Shown in pieces: positions 25,730-32,738 of a DNA stretch of 47,243 bases. A model generated the notes under the pieces. It was given only the letters and a program-made list of their open reading frames with translations, did not search any database and was not told where the DNA came from. The stretch covers positions 1 to 47,243 of the forward strand of contig JAUIBR010000050.1 in the NCBI GenBank assembly GCA_030427705.1. The letters are read 5' to 3'. Made by a program: the position numbers and the translations under genes. The stretch's first letter is position 1; the number at the start of each line of letters is the position of its first letter. This DNA is from a bacterium. Lineage in GTDB: Bacteria; Myxococcota_A; Bradymonadia; Bradymonadales; Bradymonadaceae.

Positions 25730-27034
25730 ATGAGCGACGCACAAACCGAGTTTCTTTCCCGGCTTTCCACAAACACCGCAACCGTAGCCGTTATTGGTCA
25801 AGGTTATGTGGGACTTCCACTGGCGATGGAAGTCGTCCGAGGCGGTTTCAATTGCATTGGAATCGATGTCTCACAGGGCAAGGTGGATGGCCTTAACGCT
25901 GGGCGCAGCCACATCATCGACGTCACGGACGCGGAGGTTCAAGCTGCTCTGGCGACAGGCCGATACCGGGCAACGGCAGACTATAGCCAGGTTTCAGAAG
26001 CTGATGTCGTCTCCATATGCGTGCCTACACCATTGCGCAAGACCCGCGATCCTGACGTTTCATATATTCAGGCGTCGATTGACTCGATGATCGAGCACCT
26101 TAAGCGGCCAAGTCTGGTAGTTCTCGAAAGCACGACATATCCAGGTACCACGGACGAGATCATCGCGGACCGTTTCCGCGAACACGGTTACGAGCTTGAT
26201 AAAGACATCTTCGTCGCTTTCTCACCGGAACGCGTTGACCCGGGCAACGAGAAATATGGCCTCAAGAACACACCGAAGGTTGTGGGTGGAGTCACATCAC
26301 TCAGTACGGAGCTGATTACTGCTTTCTACTCACGAGTGGTTGACCACGTTCACCCTGTGCAGTCAGCCCGCGAAGCTGAAATGGTGAAGTTGCTCGAGAA
26401 TACTTTCCGCGCCGTGAACATCGCGTTGGTCAATGAACTCGCGATGATGTGCGACCGCATGGACATCGATATTTGGGATGTGATTGAGGCGGCCGGTACG
26501 AAGCCGTTTGGTTTCATGAAATTTACGCCAGGGCCCGGCATCGGCGGGCATTGCATCCCGCTCGACCCGACGTATCTGAGTTGGAAAGCCAAATCATATG
26601 GGTTCTACAACCGCTTCATTGAGCTCGCCACGGATATCAACGGAAACATGCCTCGCTTCGTCGTGCAGAAACTACTACGCGTGCTTAATGAACACGGAAA
26701 AGCGTTGAAGGGCGCAAACGTGTTGATGCTTGGGATGGCTTACAAACCAAACATCAATGATTTGCGGGAGTCGCCTGCTTTAGACATCTGGCAGCTGCTG
26801 GAGACGGAATGGGGCGCGAATCTGAGTTACCACGATTCTTATATCACCTCGGTTCCGCGATTCAGCGCAACGTCGACGTCGCTATCGCCTGAGACCCTCA
26901 AGGCTACTGACGTGGTCATTATCACGACAAACCACTCAGATGTGGACTATCAGTTGGTGATTGATAATGCGCCGTTAGTACTCGACGCTCGGAACGCCAT
27001 TTCGGGGAATCACCCCAACGTTGTTACGCTTTGA
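25730..27034 (+). CDS. wbpA: UDP-HexNAc 6-dehydrogenase (WbpA/TviB-type nucleotide sugar dehydrogenase)
   Basis: 434 residues. Rossmann NAD motif VIGQGYVGLPLA (Gly23, Gly25, Gly28), then ICVPTPLRKTRDPDVSY, ESTTYPGTTDE, FSPERVDPGN, the conserved KLLENTFRAVNIALVNE helix, and the catalytic Cys275 in GPGIGGHCIPLDP. The C-terminal domain has GMAYKPNINDLRESPALDI. The PTPL(R)-DPD pattern and PGxGxGGHCIPLDP point to the WbpA/TviB branch that makes UDP-N-acetylhexosaminuronic acid, rather than to UDP-glucose dehydrogenase. Its 3' end overlaps the convergent membrane-protein gene by 60 bp. Together with asnB it suggests an amidated HexNAcA residue. Confidence 0.87.
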   Translation: MSDAQTEFLSRLSTNTATVAVIGQGYVGLPLAMEVVRGGFNCIGIDVSQGKVDGLNAGRSHIIDVTDAEVQAALATGRYRATADYSQVSEADVVSICVPTPLRKTRDPDVSYIQASIDSMIEHLKRPSLVVLESTTYPGTTDEIIADRFREHGYELDKDIFVAFSPERVDPGNEKYGLKNTPKVVGGVTSLSTELITAFYSRVVDHVHPVQSAREAEMVKLLENTFRAVNIALVNELAMMCDRMDIDIWDVIEAAGTKPFGFMKFTPGPGIGGHCIPLDPTYLSWKAKSYGFYNRFIELATDINGNMPRFVVQKLLRVLNEHGKALKGANVLMLGMAYKPNINDLRESPALDIWQLLETEWGANLSYHDSYITSVPRFSATSTSLSPETLKATDVVIITTNHSDVDYQLVIDNAPLVLDARNAISGNHPNVVTL

Positions 27035-28312
27035 TTTTCGGAGGGCACTCTTCATCGGCAAGAACGCCAACCAAAACAACCAGTATGCGGGCAATACCGG
27101 AACTCGATACCGGGACAGAGTCCCAAGATTTGGCGCCGCCAGCCCAATCGCTGTTGCGAATAGCAACACGAACAACACGAGAAATATCAGAAACGGCGAT
27201 GACAGAACCTTTTTCGCCAGACCCCGGATACCAAAGCGTCTGACGACCAAGAATAACATGACCAGAATGGCCGTCGTTTCGATGGCGTTGATGAATGAAG
27301 TCGCATTGTGGACCTCGAAAATGAACGGTCTGAACAACGCCGATACGAGCCCGATCGGTGCATACTGGAGCTGACCCACAAACGTCCGCTCAGCGGGATC
27401 GCCGAGTTCGTAGGTAGAACCTGCTTCAATCGTCCGGTAAGCCCCCTGCAGTCGTGCGGTGTCCTCCGCGATGTTCTCAAACGCATACTGTTCGTAGACA
27501 GTACCCAGAAATGAGATCGCCAACACGGACACCACGATTCCGAGCGCGACGTGCCAACCCTTGACTTGGAATCGGCGTCGTCCGCGTTTAGATAGTGTGA
27601 GGATGAACCAAACGCCACCAGCCACTGACAACGGGAAAAGAATATAGGCTTTAATTAGGCCCACGACTGCGCACGAAGCGACCAATATCATTGTCGCCTG
27701 CACGATTCGCACGCGATGAATAATGAGCGTCAGCGCGTAGACTGCGAAACCCAACGCCCCAATCGCAATCGTCTCTTTGACCAAACCCGAGGTCCAAAAG
27801 ACCACAGATGGTACCAGCATCGTGGCTAGCAGCGCTCGGCGGTGCAATCGTGTTGGTAGATTGGCGCGAAAAGCCAAATAGAACCCGACCTGGCCACCAA
27901 AGGCGAAGAAGCTCAACGCCAACGATGTCGCCAACATTGCGTCGCCCCACAACACGCAAAAAATGGCCGCAATCGCGACCATCGAGCCGGTTGAGCTCCC
28001 GGCCCCGTATACGAACGACAGTGGCGCTGGCGTTCCGCCAAGCAGCAAATCAATCAACGCTGAACCGTACAGTCCAGGATTCATCAATACCCGGTCAGCG
28101 ACGACCAGTCCGACGTGCTGATAAACGCCCATGTCGCCGCCTTGGTAAACAAGACTCACAACCGAGAGCAGCGCGCCGGTGCCAACCACATGCGCAAAAA
28201 ACCCCAACCACAGGAATCGACGCTCCAGGGCGTTGAAACGCTTGGTCAGAACGCTCATTAGCGCAACGCCGATGACCAAGACGACGATAAACTGTGGGAT
28301 CCCTGTGAGCAT
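26975..28312 (-). CDS. Polytopic membrane protein, candidate Wzy-type polysaccharide polymerase
   Basis: 445 residues from ATG 28312 (MLTGIPQFIVVLVIGVAL); the open frame runs up to 28633 but the added residues are hydrophilic and lie opposite the sigma-factor gene. About ten to twelve hydrophobic helices. A periplasmic-type loop in the second half (residues roughly 265-320) is rich in charged residues, and the segment VPSVVFWTSGLVKETIAIGALGF is reminiscent of membrane glycosyltransferase/polymerase families. There is no Pfam-level motif I can name. The locus has a Wzx flippase and otherwise no polymerase, and Wzy proteins are polytopic and poorly conserved, so Wzy is the best guess. It lies on the minus strand, overlaps wbpA by 60 bp and is divergent from the sigma gene. 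Confidence 0.55.
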   Translation of the reverse strand: MLTGIPQFIVVLVIGVALMSVLTKRFNALERRFLWLGFFAHVVGTGALLSVVSLVYQGGDMGVYQHVGLVVADRVLMNPGLYGSALIDLLLGGTPAPLSFVYGAGSSTGSMVAIAAIFCVLWGDAMLATSLALSFFAFGGQVGFYLAFRANLPTRLHRRALLATMLVPSVVFWTSGLVKETIAIGALGFAVYALTLIIHRVRIVQATMILVASCAVVGLIKAYILFPLSVAGGVWFILTLSKRGRRRFQVKGWHVALGIVVSVLAISFLGTVYEQYAFENIAEDTARLQGAYRTIEAGSTYELGDPAERTFVGQLQYAPIGLVSALFRPFIFEVHNATSFINAIETTAILVMLFLVVRRFGIRGLAKKVLSSPFLIFLVLFVLLFATAIGLAAPNLGTLSRYRVPVLPAYWLFWLAFLPMKSALRKSKRNNVGVIPRNGVPSVEY

Positions 28313-28395
28313 GCGGGGAAAATGCCGAAACGGGGCGGGTTTCGCAAGTTTGGTGAAAAAAAATCGGATTTTGTCGCAACGGTCAGCAGGCGTGG

Positions 28396-28403
28396 GCCGA
28401 TAA
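28396..28403 (+). promoter_or_regulatory. GCCGATAA, possible sigma-28-like -10 element
   Basis: The octamer GCCGATAA equals the -10 consensus of enterobacterial FliA (sigma-28) promoters. It sits about 40 bp upstream of a gene encoding a FliA/WhiG-type sigma factor. The expected -35 position (28377-28384, CAACGGTC) matches TAAAGTTT poorly. It may be an autoregulatory promoter or chance. Confidence 0.3.
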
Positions 28404-28444
28404 CGGCTCGGTAAGCAATGGATTTCACTTGACCGAGTTGAACA

Positions 28445-29167
28445 ATGCGAAATAGCGTGCCGACATCTCCTACCTGTACTTGGGCGAAACCTGTGGAAAC
28501 AGCTGGCGAAAGGTTGACTCCTGAAGAGCTCGTTGAGCGTCATTCGGGCCTCGTCTACGCCATCGCCAATAAACTCAAAAAGAAGCTCTCCATTCGCGTT
28601 TCGCTCGAGGACTTGGAAGCCTACGGGTTCCAAGGATTGCTGCAGGCTTACGAGCGTTTTGATTCAAGCCAGGGAGAGTTCTCGACCTACGCGTATTGGC
28701 GGATTCGTGGGGCCATCATCGACGGGTGTCGGCGCGAGGGCTGGATGTCGCATCACAGTCTGCGGCGCGCCCGTGCACTCGAAGGCATCGACGAATTCTC
28801 TGAGTCCGCGCACGAAGCTCAGAAGACGGACCAAGCGCCGCGAACGTTTGATGAAGCCTTAGACCGCGTCGGCGACTTCGTGGCTTCTGCCGGCGTCATC
28901 GTCATGATGGATGAGGTCGACGAGGAATTCCTTGAAGACCCCACGCAGGAAGACAAGGTCGAGAAACAGCAAGAGAAGCAGCTGCTAAAGCAAGGCCTGC
29001 GCTTACTCTCAGAACAAGAGCGTGAAGTGATCATCCGCTTCTACTTCAAAGAAGAGTCGATGGGCGATATCGGCGCTCACTTTGGCCACACGAAGTCTTG
29101 GACTTCGCGAATACACACCCGCGCGATCGAGAAGATACGTGACCACTTTGTCTCGCACGAGACTTAG
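28445..29167 (+). CDS. FliA/WhiG-type RNA polymerase sigma factor
   Basis: 240 residues. Region 2 covers about residues 30-95: HSGLVYAIANKLKKKL, VSLEDLEAYGFQGLLQAYERFDSSQGEFSTYAYWRIRGAIIDGCRREGW, the RpoD-box binding and -10 recognition helices in the FliA/WhiG arrangement. A variable acidic segment with a weak region 3 follows (about 100-175). Region 4 is LLSEQEREVIIRFYFKEESMGDIGAHFGHTKSWTSRIHTRAIEKIRDHF with the HTH for -35 recognition. No anti-sigma gene is adjacent and no flagellar gene is in the window. It sits at the edge of the polysaccharide locus, divergent from the Wzy-like gene. The start at 28445 lacks a good RBS, and a GTG in VETAGERLTP is an alternative. Confidence 0.82.
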   Translation: MRNSVPTSPTCTWAKPVETAGERLTPEELVERHSGLVYAIANKLKKKLSIRVSLEDLEAYGFQGLLQAYERFDSSQGEFSTYAYWRIRGAIIDGCRREGWMSHHSLRRARALEGIDEFSESAHEAQKTDQAPRTFDEALDRVGDFVASAGVIVMMDEVDEEFLEDPTQEDKVEKQQEKQLLKQGLRLLSEQEREVIIRFYFKEESMGDIGAHFGHTKSWTSRIHTRAIEKIRDHFVSHET

Positions 29168-29179
29168 CCAGGCCACCAC

Positions 29180-29209
29180 TTGTCGTCTCAGCGCGCGATA
29201 CGCTATATT
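29180..29209 (+). promoter_or_regulatory. Putative sigma-70 promoter of cbrC-pglD-rmlD operon
   Basis: TTGTCG (29180-29185) and TATATT (29204-29209) are spaced by 18 bp in the 71-bp gap between the sigma-factor gene and the CbrC-like gene. This gives an untranslated leader of about 23 nt. It is a reasonable match to the -35/-10 pattern but is based on sequence only. Confidence 0.4.
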
Positions 29210-29238
29210 CCCCGCTCACTCCATGAAGCGGTGCGAAT

Positions 29239-29781
29239 ATGGACATGCCAGAGTTCCCGTATCACCCCGATCCAATCAGCGATAATACGTTTGTTCAAAG
29301 CGCTGACACCTGCGAGTGCTGCGGGTGGGCGACGGGCCTGATCTACAACGGGCCAATTCGCTACACCTCTCACAAACAGCCAGTCAAAAAGCTCTGTCCG
29401 CTCTGTATCGCGGACGGCAGCGCTGCGGCGACGTTTAACGTCACGTTCTGCGACGAGCTTGTGGGTGAAGAGGTCGCACCGGGAATCAAGGACGTCATCA
29501 TGAAGCGCAATCCCGGCTTCCCCGCATGGCGCCTAACGAAATGGCTGACCCACTGCGGCGATGCATGTCGATTCAAGGGCCCGTACGGCTGGCGAGGGCT
29601 TCGTGAGCTCGACAATCTCGAGCTCGTCGACTCGCTTCGAGATAACCACGACAGTGACTTCGAAGATGACGAGTGGGAGCTCGTCTCGTCCTCGCTCCAC
29701 CGCGACCGCGGCGGCGCAACGGCGATGGTCTTCGAGTGCCGTCACTGCGGGCAACTCGTTGGCTACGTGGACGAGCTCTAG
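29239..29781 (+). CDS. CbrC-family (UPF0167) protein
   Basis: 180 residues matching the CbrC/UPF0167 family (PF03691). It opens with PEFPYHPDPISDNTFVQS and the Cys cluster DTCECCGWATGLIYNGPIRY (Cys25, 27, 28), then KLCPLCIADGSAAATFNVTFCD (Cys53, 56), with a last Cys pair FECRHCGQLVGY near the C-terminus. The cysteines suggest a zinc-binding protein. E. coli CbrC is linked to colicin E2 tolerance under CreBC control, but the biochemical role is not established. The stop is 2 bp before the TTG start of the pglD-like gene, so this small protein is probably co-expressed with two sugar-modifying enzymes. Confidence 0.8.
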   Translation: MDMPEFPYHPDPISDNTFVQSADTCECCGWATGLIYNGPIRYTSHKQPVKKLCPLCIADGSAAATFNVTFCDELVGEEVAPGIKDVIMKRNPGFPAWRLTKWLTHCGDACRFKGPYGWRGLRELDNLELVDSLRDNHDSDFEDDEWELVSSSLHRDRGGATAMVFECRHCGQLVGYVDEL

Positions 29782-29783
29782 CC

Positions 29784-30419
29784 TTGAAACTCCTGATTTT
29801 GGGCGCCGGTGGACACGGCAAAGTGGTCGCCGAAATCGCGCAGGCAAAGAAATGGGATGTTGAGGGGTTCGTTGACGATGACCCTCAAAAACTCGGCGAT
29901 GTGATCTTGGACGAGCTTGAGGTCGTGATGCTGCAAAAGGAGGTTGTCGAGCGATTTCGCGATGACGACCTGGACTTTGCGCTCACGTTCGCGTTCGGCA
30001 ACAACGCCGGCCGCCAAAAACTCCGCCTGCTGTTCTCTGGCGGCACCATTCCTCGCCTCATCCATCCCAGCGCGACCGTCAGCCCCACGGCGACCATCGG
30101 CGCGGGAACCCACGTCGCCCCGCAGGTCGTCATTCACCCGCTGGCCCAGGTTGGCGAAGTTGTGATCTTGAACACGGGCTGCATCATCGAGCATGACTGC
30201 GTCATTGGCGACGCCTGCCACATCTCACCCGGCGCCGTCCTCGCTGGCGGTGTAACCGTTGGAGAGCGCACCTGGATCGGCGCCAACGCAACGGTCATCA
30301 ACAATATCAAAATCGGAAAGGACGTCATCGTCGGCGCAGGTAGCGTGGTTATCCGCGACCTCCCCGATGGCGTAACTGCAGTAGGAAACCCGGCCCGAAT
30401 CATCAAGGATGACAAATGA
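29784..30419 (+). CDS. pglD: PglD/NeuD-type sugar acetyltransferase
   Basis: 211 residues from a TTG start at 29784, which gives the expected MKLLILGAGGHGKVVAEIA opening; the open frame upstream is the wrong frame of cbrC. The N-terminal Rossmann-like PglD domain binds the nucleotide sugar (GAGGHGKV, FVDDDPQKLG). The C-terminal left-handed beta-helix has HPSATVSPTATIGAGTHVAPQVVI, NTGCIIEHDCVIGDACHISPGAVLAGG and GERTWIGANATVINNIKIGKDVIVGAGSVV, with the catalytic His in IEHDC. Such enzymes N-acetylate UDP-4-amino-sugars or related substrates, or O-acetylate sialic acids. No partner 4-aminotransferase is in the window. The stop overlaps the rmlD start by 4 nt (ATGA). Confidence 0.8.
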   Translation: MKLLILGAGGHGKVVAEIAQAKKWDVEGFVDDDPQKLGDVILDELEVVMLQKEVVERFRDDDLDFALTFAFGNNAGRQKLRLLFSGGTIPRLIHPSATVSPTATIGAGTHVAPQVVIHPLAQVGEVVILNTGCIIEHDCVIGDACHISPGAVLAGGVTVGERTWIGANATVINNIKIGKDVIVGAGSVVIRDLPDGVTAVGNPARIIKDDK

Positions 30420-31276
30420 CGTTGATTATTGGCGCAAATGGACAGCTTGGATGGGAGCTGACTCAGCTCATGCCGGATGCGACGGCGTTGACCCGCGAAG
30501 AGCTCGATGTGACTGACCTCAACTCGATGCGCATGCTGATTCAGCATGAAGAGCCCGAGGTCGTCATCAACTGCACCGCCTATAACGCGGTCGACGACGC
30601 CGAAACCAATCGCGACGAAGCTATCCTGCTCAATACACTGGTGCCGGCTGCCATGGCGGCCGCCGCGCGCAATGTCGACGCCAAATTCATCCACTTCTCG
30701 ACCGACTACGTTTTTGGCGACGGACACCAAGACCCCATCGACGAGAGCCATGTTCCGCAGCCGCAGTCAGCCTACGCACGCAGCAAATGGGCCGGCGAGC
30801 AGCGCGTGATGCAGAATCATCCCGGGGCCATCGTGATGCGGCTGACCGGGGTCTACTCCCACCGCCGCAACAACTTCGTCAAAACGATGGTTAAACACGC
30901 GCTCAAAGGCACGGAACTCAAGGTCGTCAACGACCAGAGTATCAGCCCGACCTGGGCGCGCTCCATCGCGATGACGGTCGAAGACCTGATGGAGTACAAC
31001 CTGCCGGGAGGCGTCATTCATTGTGTCTCGGACATGGGTTGTACCTGGTACACATTCGCCTCGAAAATCTTCGAGATCTTAGACATCGAAGCCGACCTTC
31101 ATGCAGTCTCGCAAGCAGACTGGGGCGCCGCGGCTGCCCGTCCTGAATACTCCATCCTGGATAACTCGGTGCTGCGAAGCCTGAACGCAAACGAGCACAT
31201 GACGCCGTGGGATGAGATGCTAGAGGCGTTCCTGAAGGAATACGGTGAGGCGCTGATCTCCGAGCTCGAGGGCTAA
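30416..31276 (+). CDS. rmlD: dTDP-4-dehydrorhamnose reductase
   Basis: 286 residues, extended short-chain dehydrogenase. NAD(P) motif LIIGANGQLGWEL at the N-terminus, then EPEVVINCTAYNAVDDAETNRD, FIHFSTDYVFGDG with the Ser/Thr of the active site, and the catalytic YARSK. RmlD features continue with RLTGVYSHRRNNFVKTM and DQSISPTWA. It would reduce dTDP-4-keto-L-rhamnose to dTDP-L-rhamnose. An RmlC-like protein is encoded at 14904-15383 but RmlA/RmlB are absent from the window. The gene overlaps pglD by 4 nt. Family assignment is firm; the exact hexose is assumed. Confidence 0.83.
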   Translation: MTLIIGANGQLGWELTQLMPDATALTREELDVTDLNSMRMLIQHEEPEVVINCTAYNAVDDAETNRDEAILLNTLVPAAMAAAARNVDAKFIHFSTDYVFGDGHQDPIDESHVPQPQSAYARSKWAGEQRVMQNHPGAIVMRLTGVYSHRRNNFVKTMVKHALKGTELKVVNDQSISPTWARSIAMTVEDLMEYNLPGGVIHCVSDMGCTWYTFASKIFEILDIEADLHAVSQADWGAAAARPEYSILDNSVLRSLNANEHMTPWDEMLEAFLKEYGEALISELEG

Positions 31277-31318
31277 TTGGCGTTGCTTCGTGATCCAACA
31301 TTATGGTTGGTTCGCAAC

Positions 31319-31493
31319 GGCTTCCAGCAATCAGCTTCCAGCTGTCAGCTTCGGCCGGGAGAACCGCAACTGTTGGGCAAGATTCTAGATAACAATGATA
31401 GCCAAATTTGGAGCGGTATCCACAGAGGTAGTTCCAATTCGTTCCGATCCACCCAGCCAGAGCTGAAAGCTGGCTGCTGAAAGCTGGAAAGCC
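31319..31493. repeat. Intergenic element flanked by inverted AGCTGAA-type repeat arms
   Basis: The 330-bp gap 31277-31606 holds no gene. Its left arm (31319-31355, GGCTTCCAGC...CAGCTTCCAGCTGTCAGC) and right arm (31454-31493, AGCTGAAAGCTGGCTGCTGA...) are inverted relatives with about 80% match. Each is built from heptamer-like AGCTGAA/TTCAGCT units. Between them is about 98 bp of AT-richer unrelated sequence. Transcribed, the arms could fold into a long hairpin. Such heptameric repeats are known as dispersed intergenic elements in several deltaproteobacteria; mobility is not shown here. Confidence 0.6.
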
Positions 31494-31539
31494 TTTCACG
31501 GACCGCCCAGAATGCGCTCACAAAAACGATCAAGTGGTA

Positions 31540-31567
31540 TTGATAATCATTTTCAATTTGCTAATCT
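31540..31567 (+). promoter_or_regulatory. Promoter with overlapping Fur box upstream of ferredoxin gene
   Basis: The 15-mer TGATAATCATTTTCA (31541-31555) matches the 7-1-7 Fur motif TGATAAT-N-ATTATCA with one mismatch. It overlaps a promoter-like pair TTGATA (31540-31545) and TAATCT (31562-31567) spaced 16 bp. Binding of Fe-Fur would block the promoter. The leader to the ATG at 31607 is about 30-40 nt. Confidence 0.65.
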
Positions 31568-31606
31568 GTCTTTGGTGGTGATGGACGCATGTAGGCAGGT
31601 GCAGCA

Positions 31607-31876
31607 ATGGCAAAGAATCCAACGGACATTCAGAATGTGGTGATGATCTGTAACGGTAGCGACTGCAAGAAGCGCGGTGCCAAAGAGATCGGCAAGGCGC
31701 TTCGCGGCTGTGCGCGTGAACATGGCTGCAAGAAATCCACGATGTTCGTTCGCACCAAATGCACGGGTCTCTGCAAAAACGCCCCTGTTGTATGCGTTCA
31801 ACCCAACAACAAGTGGGTCACAAAAGCGACTCCAGAGAAGGCCATTCTGGCTCTCCAAGCAGCGCTACTGTCGTAA
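31607..31876 (+). CDS. Thioredoxin-like [2Fe-2S] ferredoxin, Fur-regulated
   Basis: 89 residues. Four cysteines are in the spacing of thioredoxin-like [2Fe-2S] ferredoxins: ICNGSDCKKRG (Cys15, Cys20) and KCTGLCKNAPVVCVQP (Cys52, Cys56). The TGLCxxxPxxxVxP context is also found in the NuoE/HoxF N-terminal domain. Cys35, 41 and 63 are extra. It is a probable cytosolic electron carrier or Fe-S-responsive protein. A Fur-type operator lies about 50 bp upstream, so expression should rise when iron is scarce, which is notable for an iron-requiring product. AGGT precedes the ATG by about 8 nt. The gene stands alone. Confidence 0.78.
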   Translation: MAKNPTDIQNVVMICNGSDCKKRGAKEIGKALRGCAREHGCKKSTMFVRTKCTGLCKNAPVVCVQPNNKWVTKATPEKAILALQAALLS

Positions 31877-31888
31877 CCTGCAAAATCT

Positions 31889-32329
31889 TCAATCAGAATC
31901 TGGTAAGAGATCGATCTCACCCTGTTCATTGACTGCATCAACGAGCGCTCTCCGGAGAACCTTCCGTTGTCTGGAATCATCTAGAAACAACCCCGTGATT
32001 CCGCAGTGTCCCTCCTCACCAGGTCGTGGGTTTTCAATCAAATCCCAGACAACATCGAGGTTTTCGTTTGCGTTTCGGACAACAGAAACATCGAATGTTG
32101 CTACGACACGCCGCTTTGGATTTGTCGCAAAAGACCGAGCCTGTTCGACAGTAGTCAAAGAGGTCTCCCATACAGAAAGCCTCGGATCTTCTGATTCTCG
32201 TTCAGCGGTACTTAGATTGAATGCGTTTGGTAGTAGACCTTCGTTGCCCATATCCGAAGGGTGAAGAGCGAGGCGAATCACGCAGTCCGAACCATCGAGA
32301 GGCTCTCCATCCTCACCCGGTTTAGTCAC
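31889..32329 (-). CDS. Unknown protein, third gene of TIGR04255 module
   Basis: 146 residues from GTG 32329, which overlaps the preceding gene by 8 nt; no other start is as well placed. There is no signal peptide and no transmembrane helix. It begins hydrophilic, with a core starting CVIRLALHPSD and conserved-looking segments LSVWETSLTTVEQARSF, RRVVATFDVSVVRN and EEGHCGITGLFLDDSRQRKVLRRALVDA. I do not recognise a named family. Position at the end of a tightly overlapping three-gene unit implies a joint function with the two upstream proteins. Base composition is AT-richer than the neighbouring genes by eye. Confidence 0.6.
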   Translation of the reverse strand: MTKPGEDGEPLDGSDCVIRLALHPSDMGNEGLLPNAFNLSTAERESEDPRLSVWETSLTTVEQARSFATNPKRRVVATFDVSVVRNANENLDVVWDLIENPRPGEEGHCGITGLFLDDSRQRKVLRRALVDAVNEQGEIDLLPDSD

Positions 32330-32738
32330 GCGTCAATGCTCGCAAGAGTTCCAACGCTGACTCAGCAGCGAACACCTCATCAAGGTCATCGAACTCCAAG
32401 AATTCATCATCAGAGAAGAATGTGATCTTGTGACCCTCCTCAAACTCGACCTCTAAGTAGTTCGGAGCACGCCACACAAACATTCCTGAGCGGTCGACAC
32501 CAAACCCAGCCACCGGTACAGCGATCTGAGGATGCAGTGTCTCCAATCGCTGCCAGAAACTGAGCAATTCGGATGACCGATACTCGCTCCATTGTGGGTC
32601 TTTGAGATACTCAACCAACTCCCGTCGTCGTCGGTCGCGTTCCGAAACAAACACGATTTGCTCGACAGTATCCAATGCTGTCACGGCCGGTGAGTACTGC
32701 TTGAGCCATGGTTCAAAGGAGATTGCTGCTGAACTCAT
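32322..32738 (-). CDS. Unknown protein, second gene of TIGR04255 module
   Basis: 138 residues, acidic, no signal peptide. The N-terminal ~60 residues are helical (VEQIVFVSERDRRRRELVEYLKD). The C-terminal half contains GMFVWRAPNYLEVEFEEGHKITFFSDDEF, a beta-strand pair that reads like small partner proteins with a W-x-LEIEF-x-DG pattern; this resemblance is from memory and unproven. The ATG overlaps the stop of the TIGR04255 gene by 4 nt (ATGA), and the next gene begins within its last codons. Coupled translation suggests fixed stoichiometry with the neighbours. Function unknown. Confidence 0.6.
   Translation of the reverse strand: MSSAAISFEPWLKQYSPAVTALDTVEQIVFVSERDRRRRELVEYLKDPQWSEYRSSELLSFWQRLETLHPQIAVPVAGFGVDRSGMFVWRAPNYLEVEFEEGHKITFFSDDEFLEFDDLDEVFAAESALELLRALTRD

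Noticed and set aside
28313-28633. 107-residue upstream extension of the Wzy-like frame
   Set aside because: Hydrophilic, opposite the sigma-factor gene, and without a start signal; the membrane protein begins at 28312.
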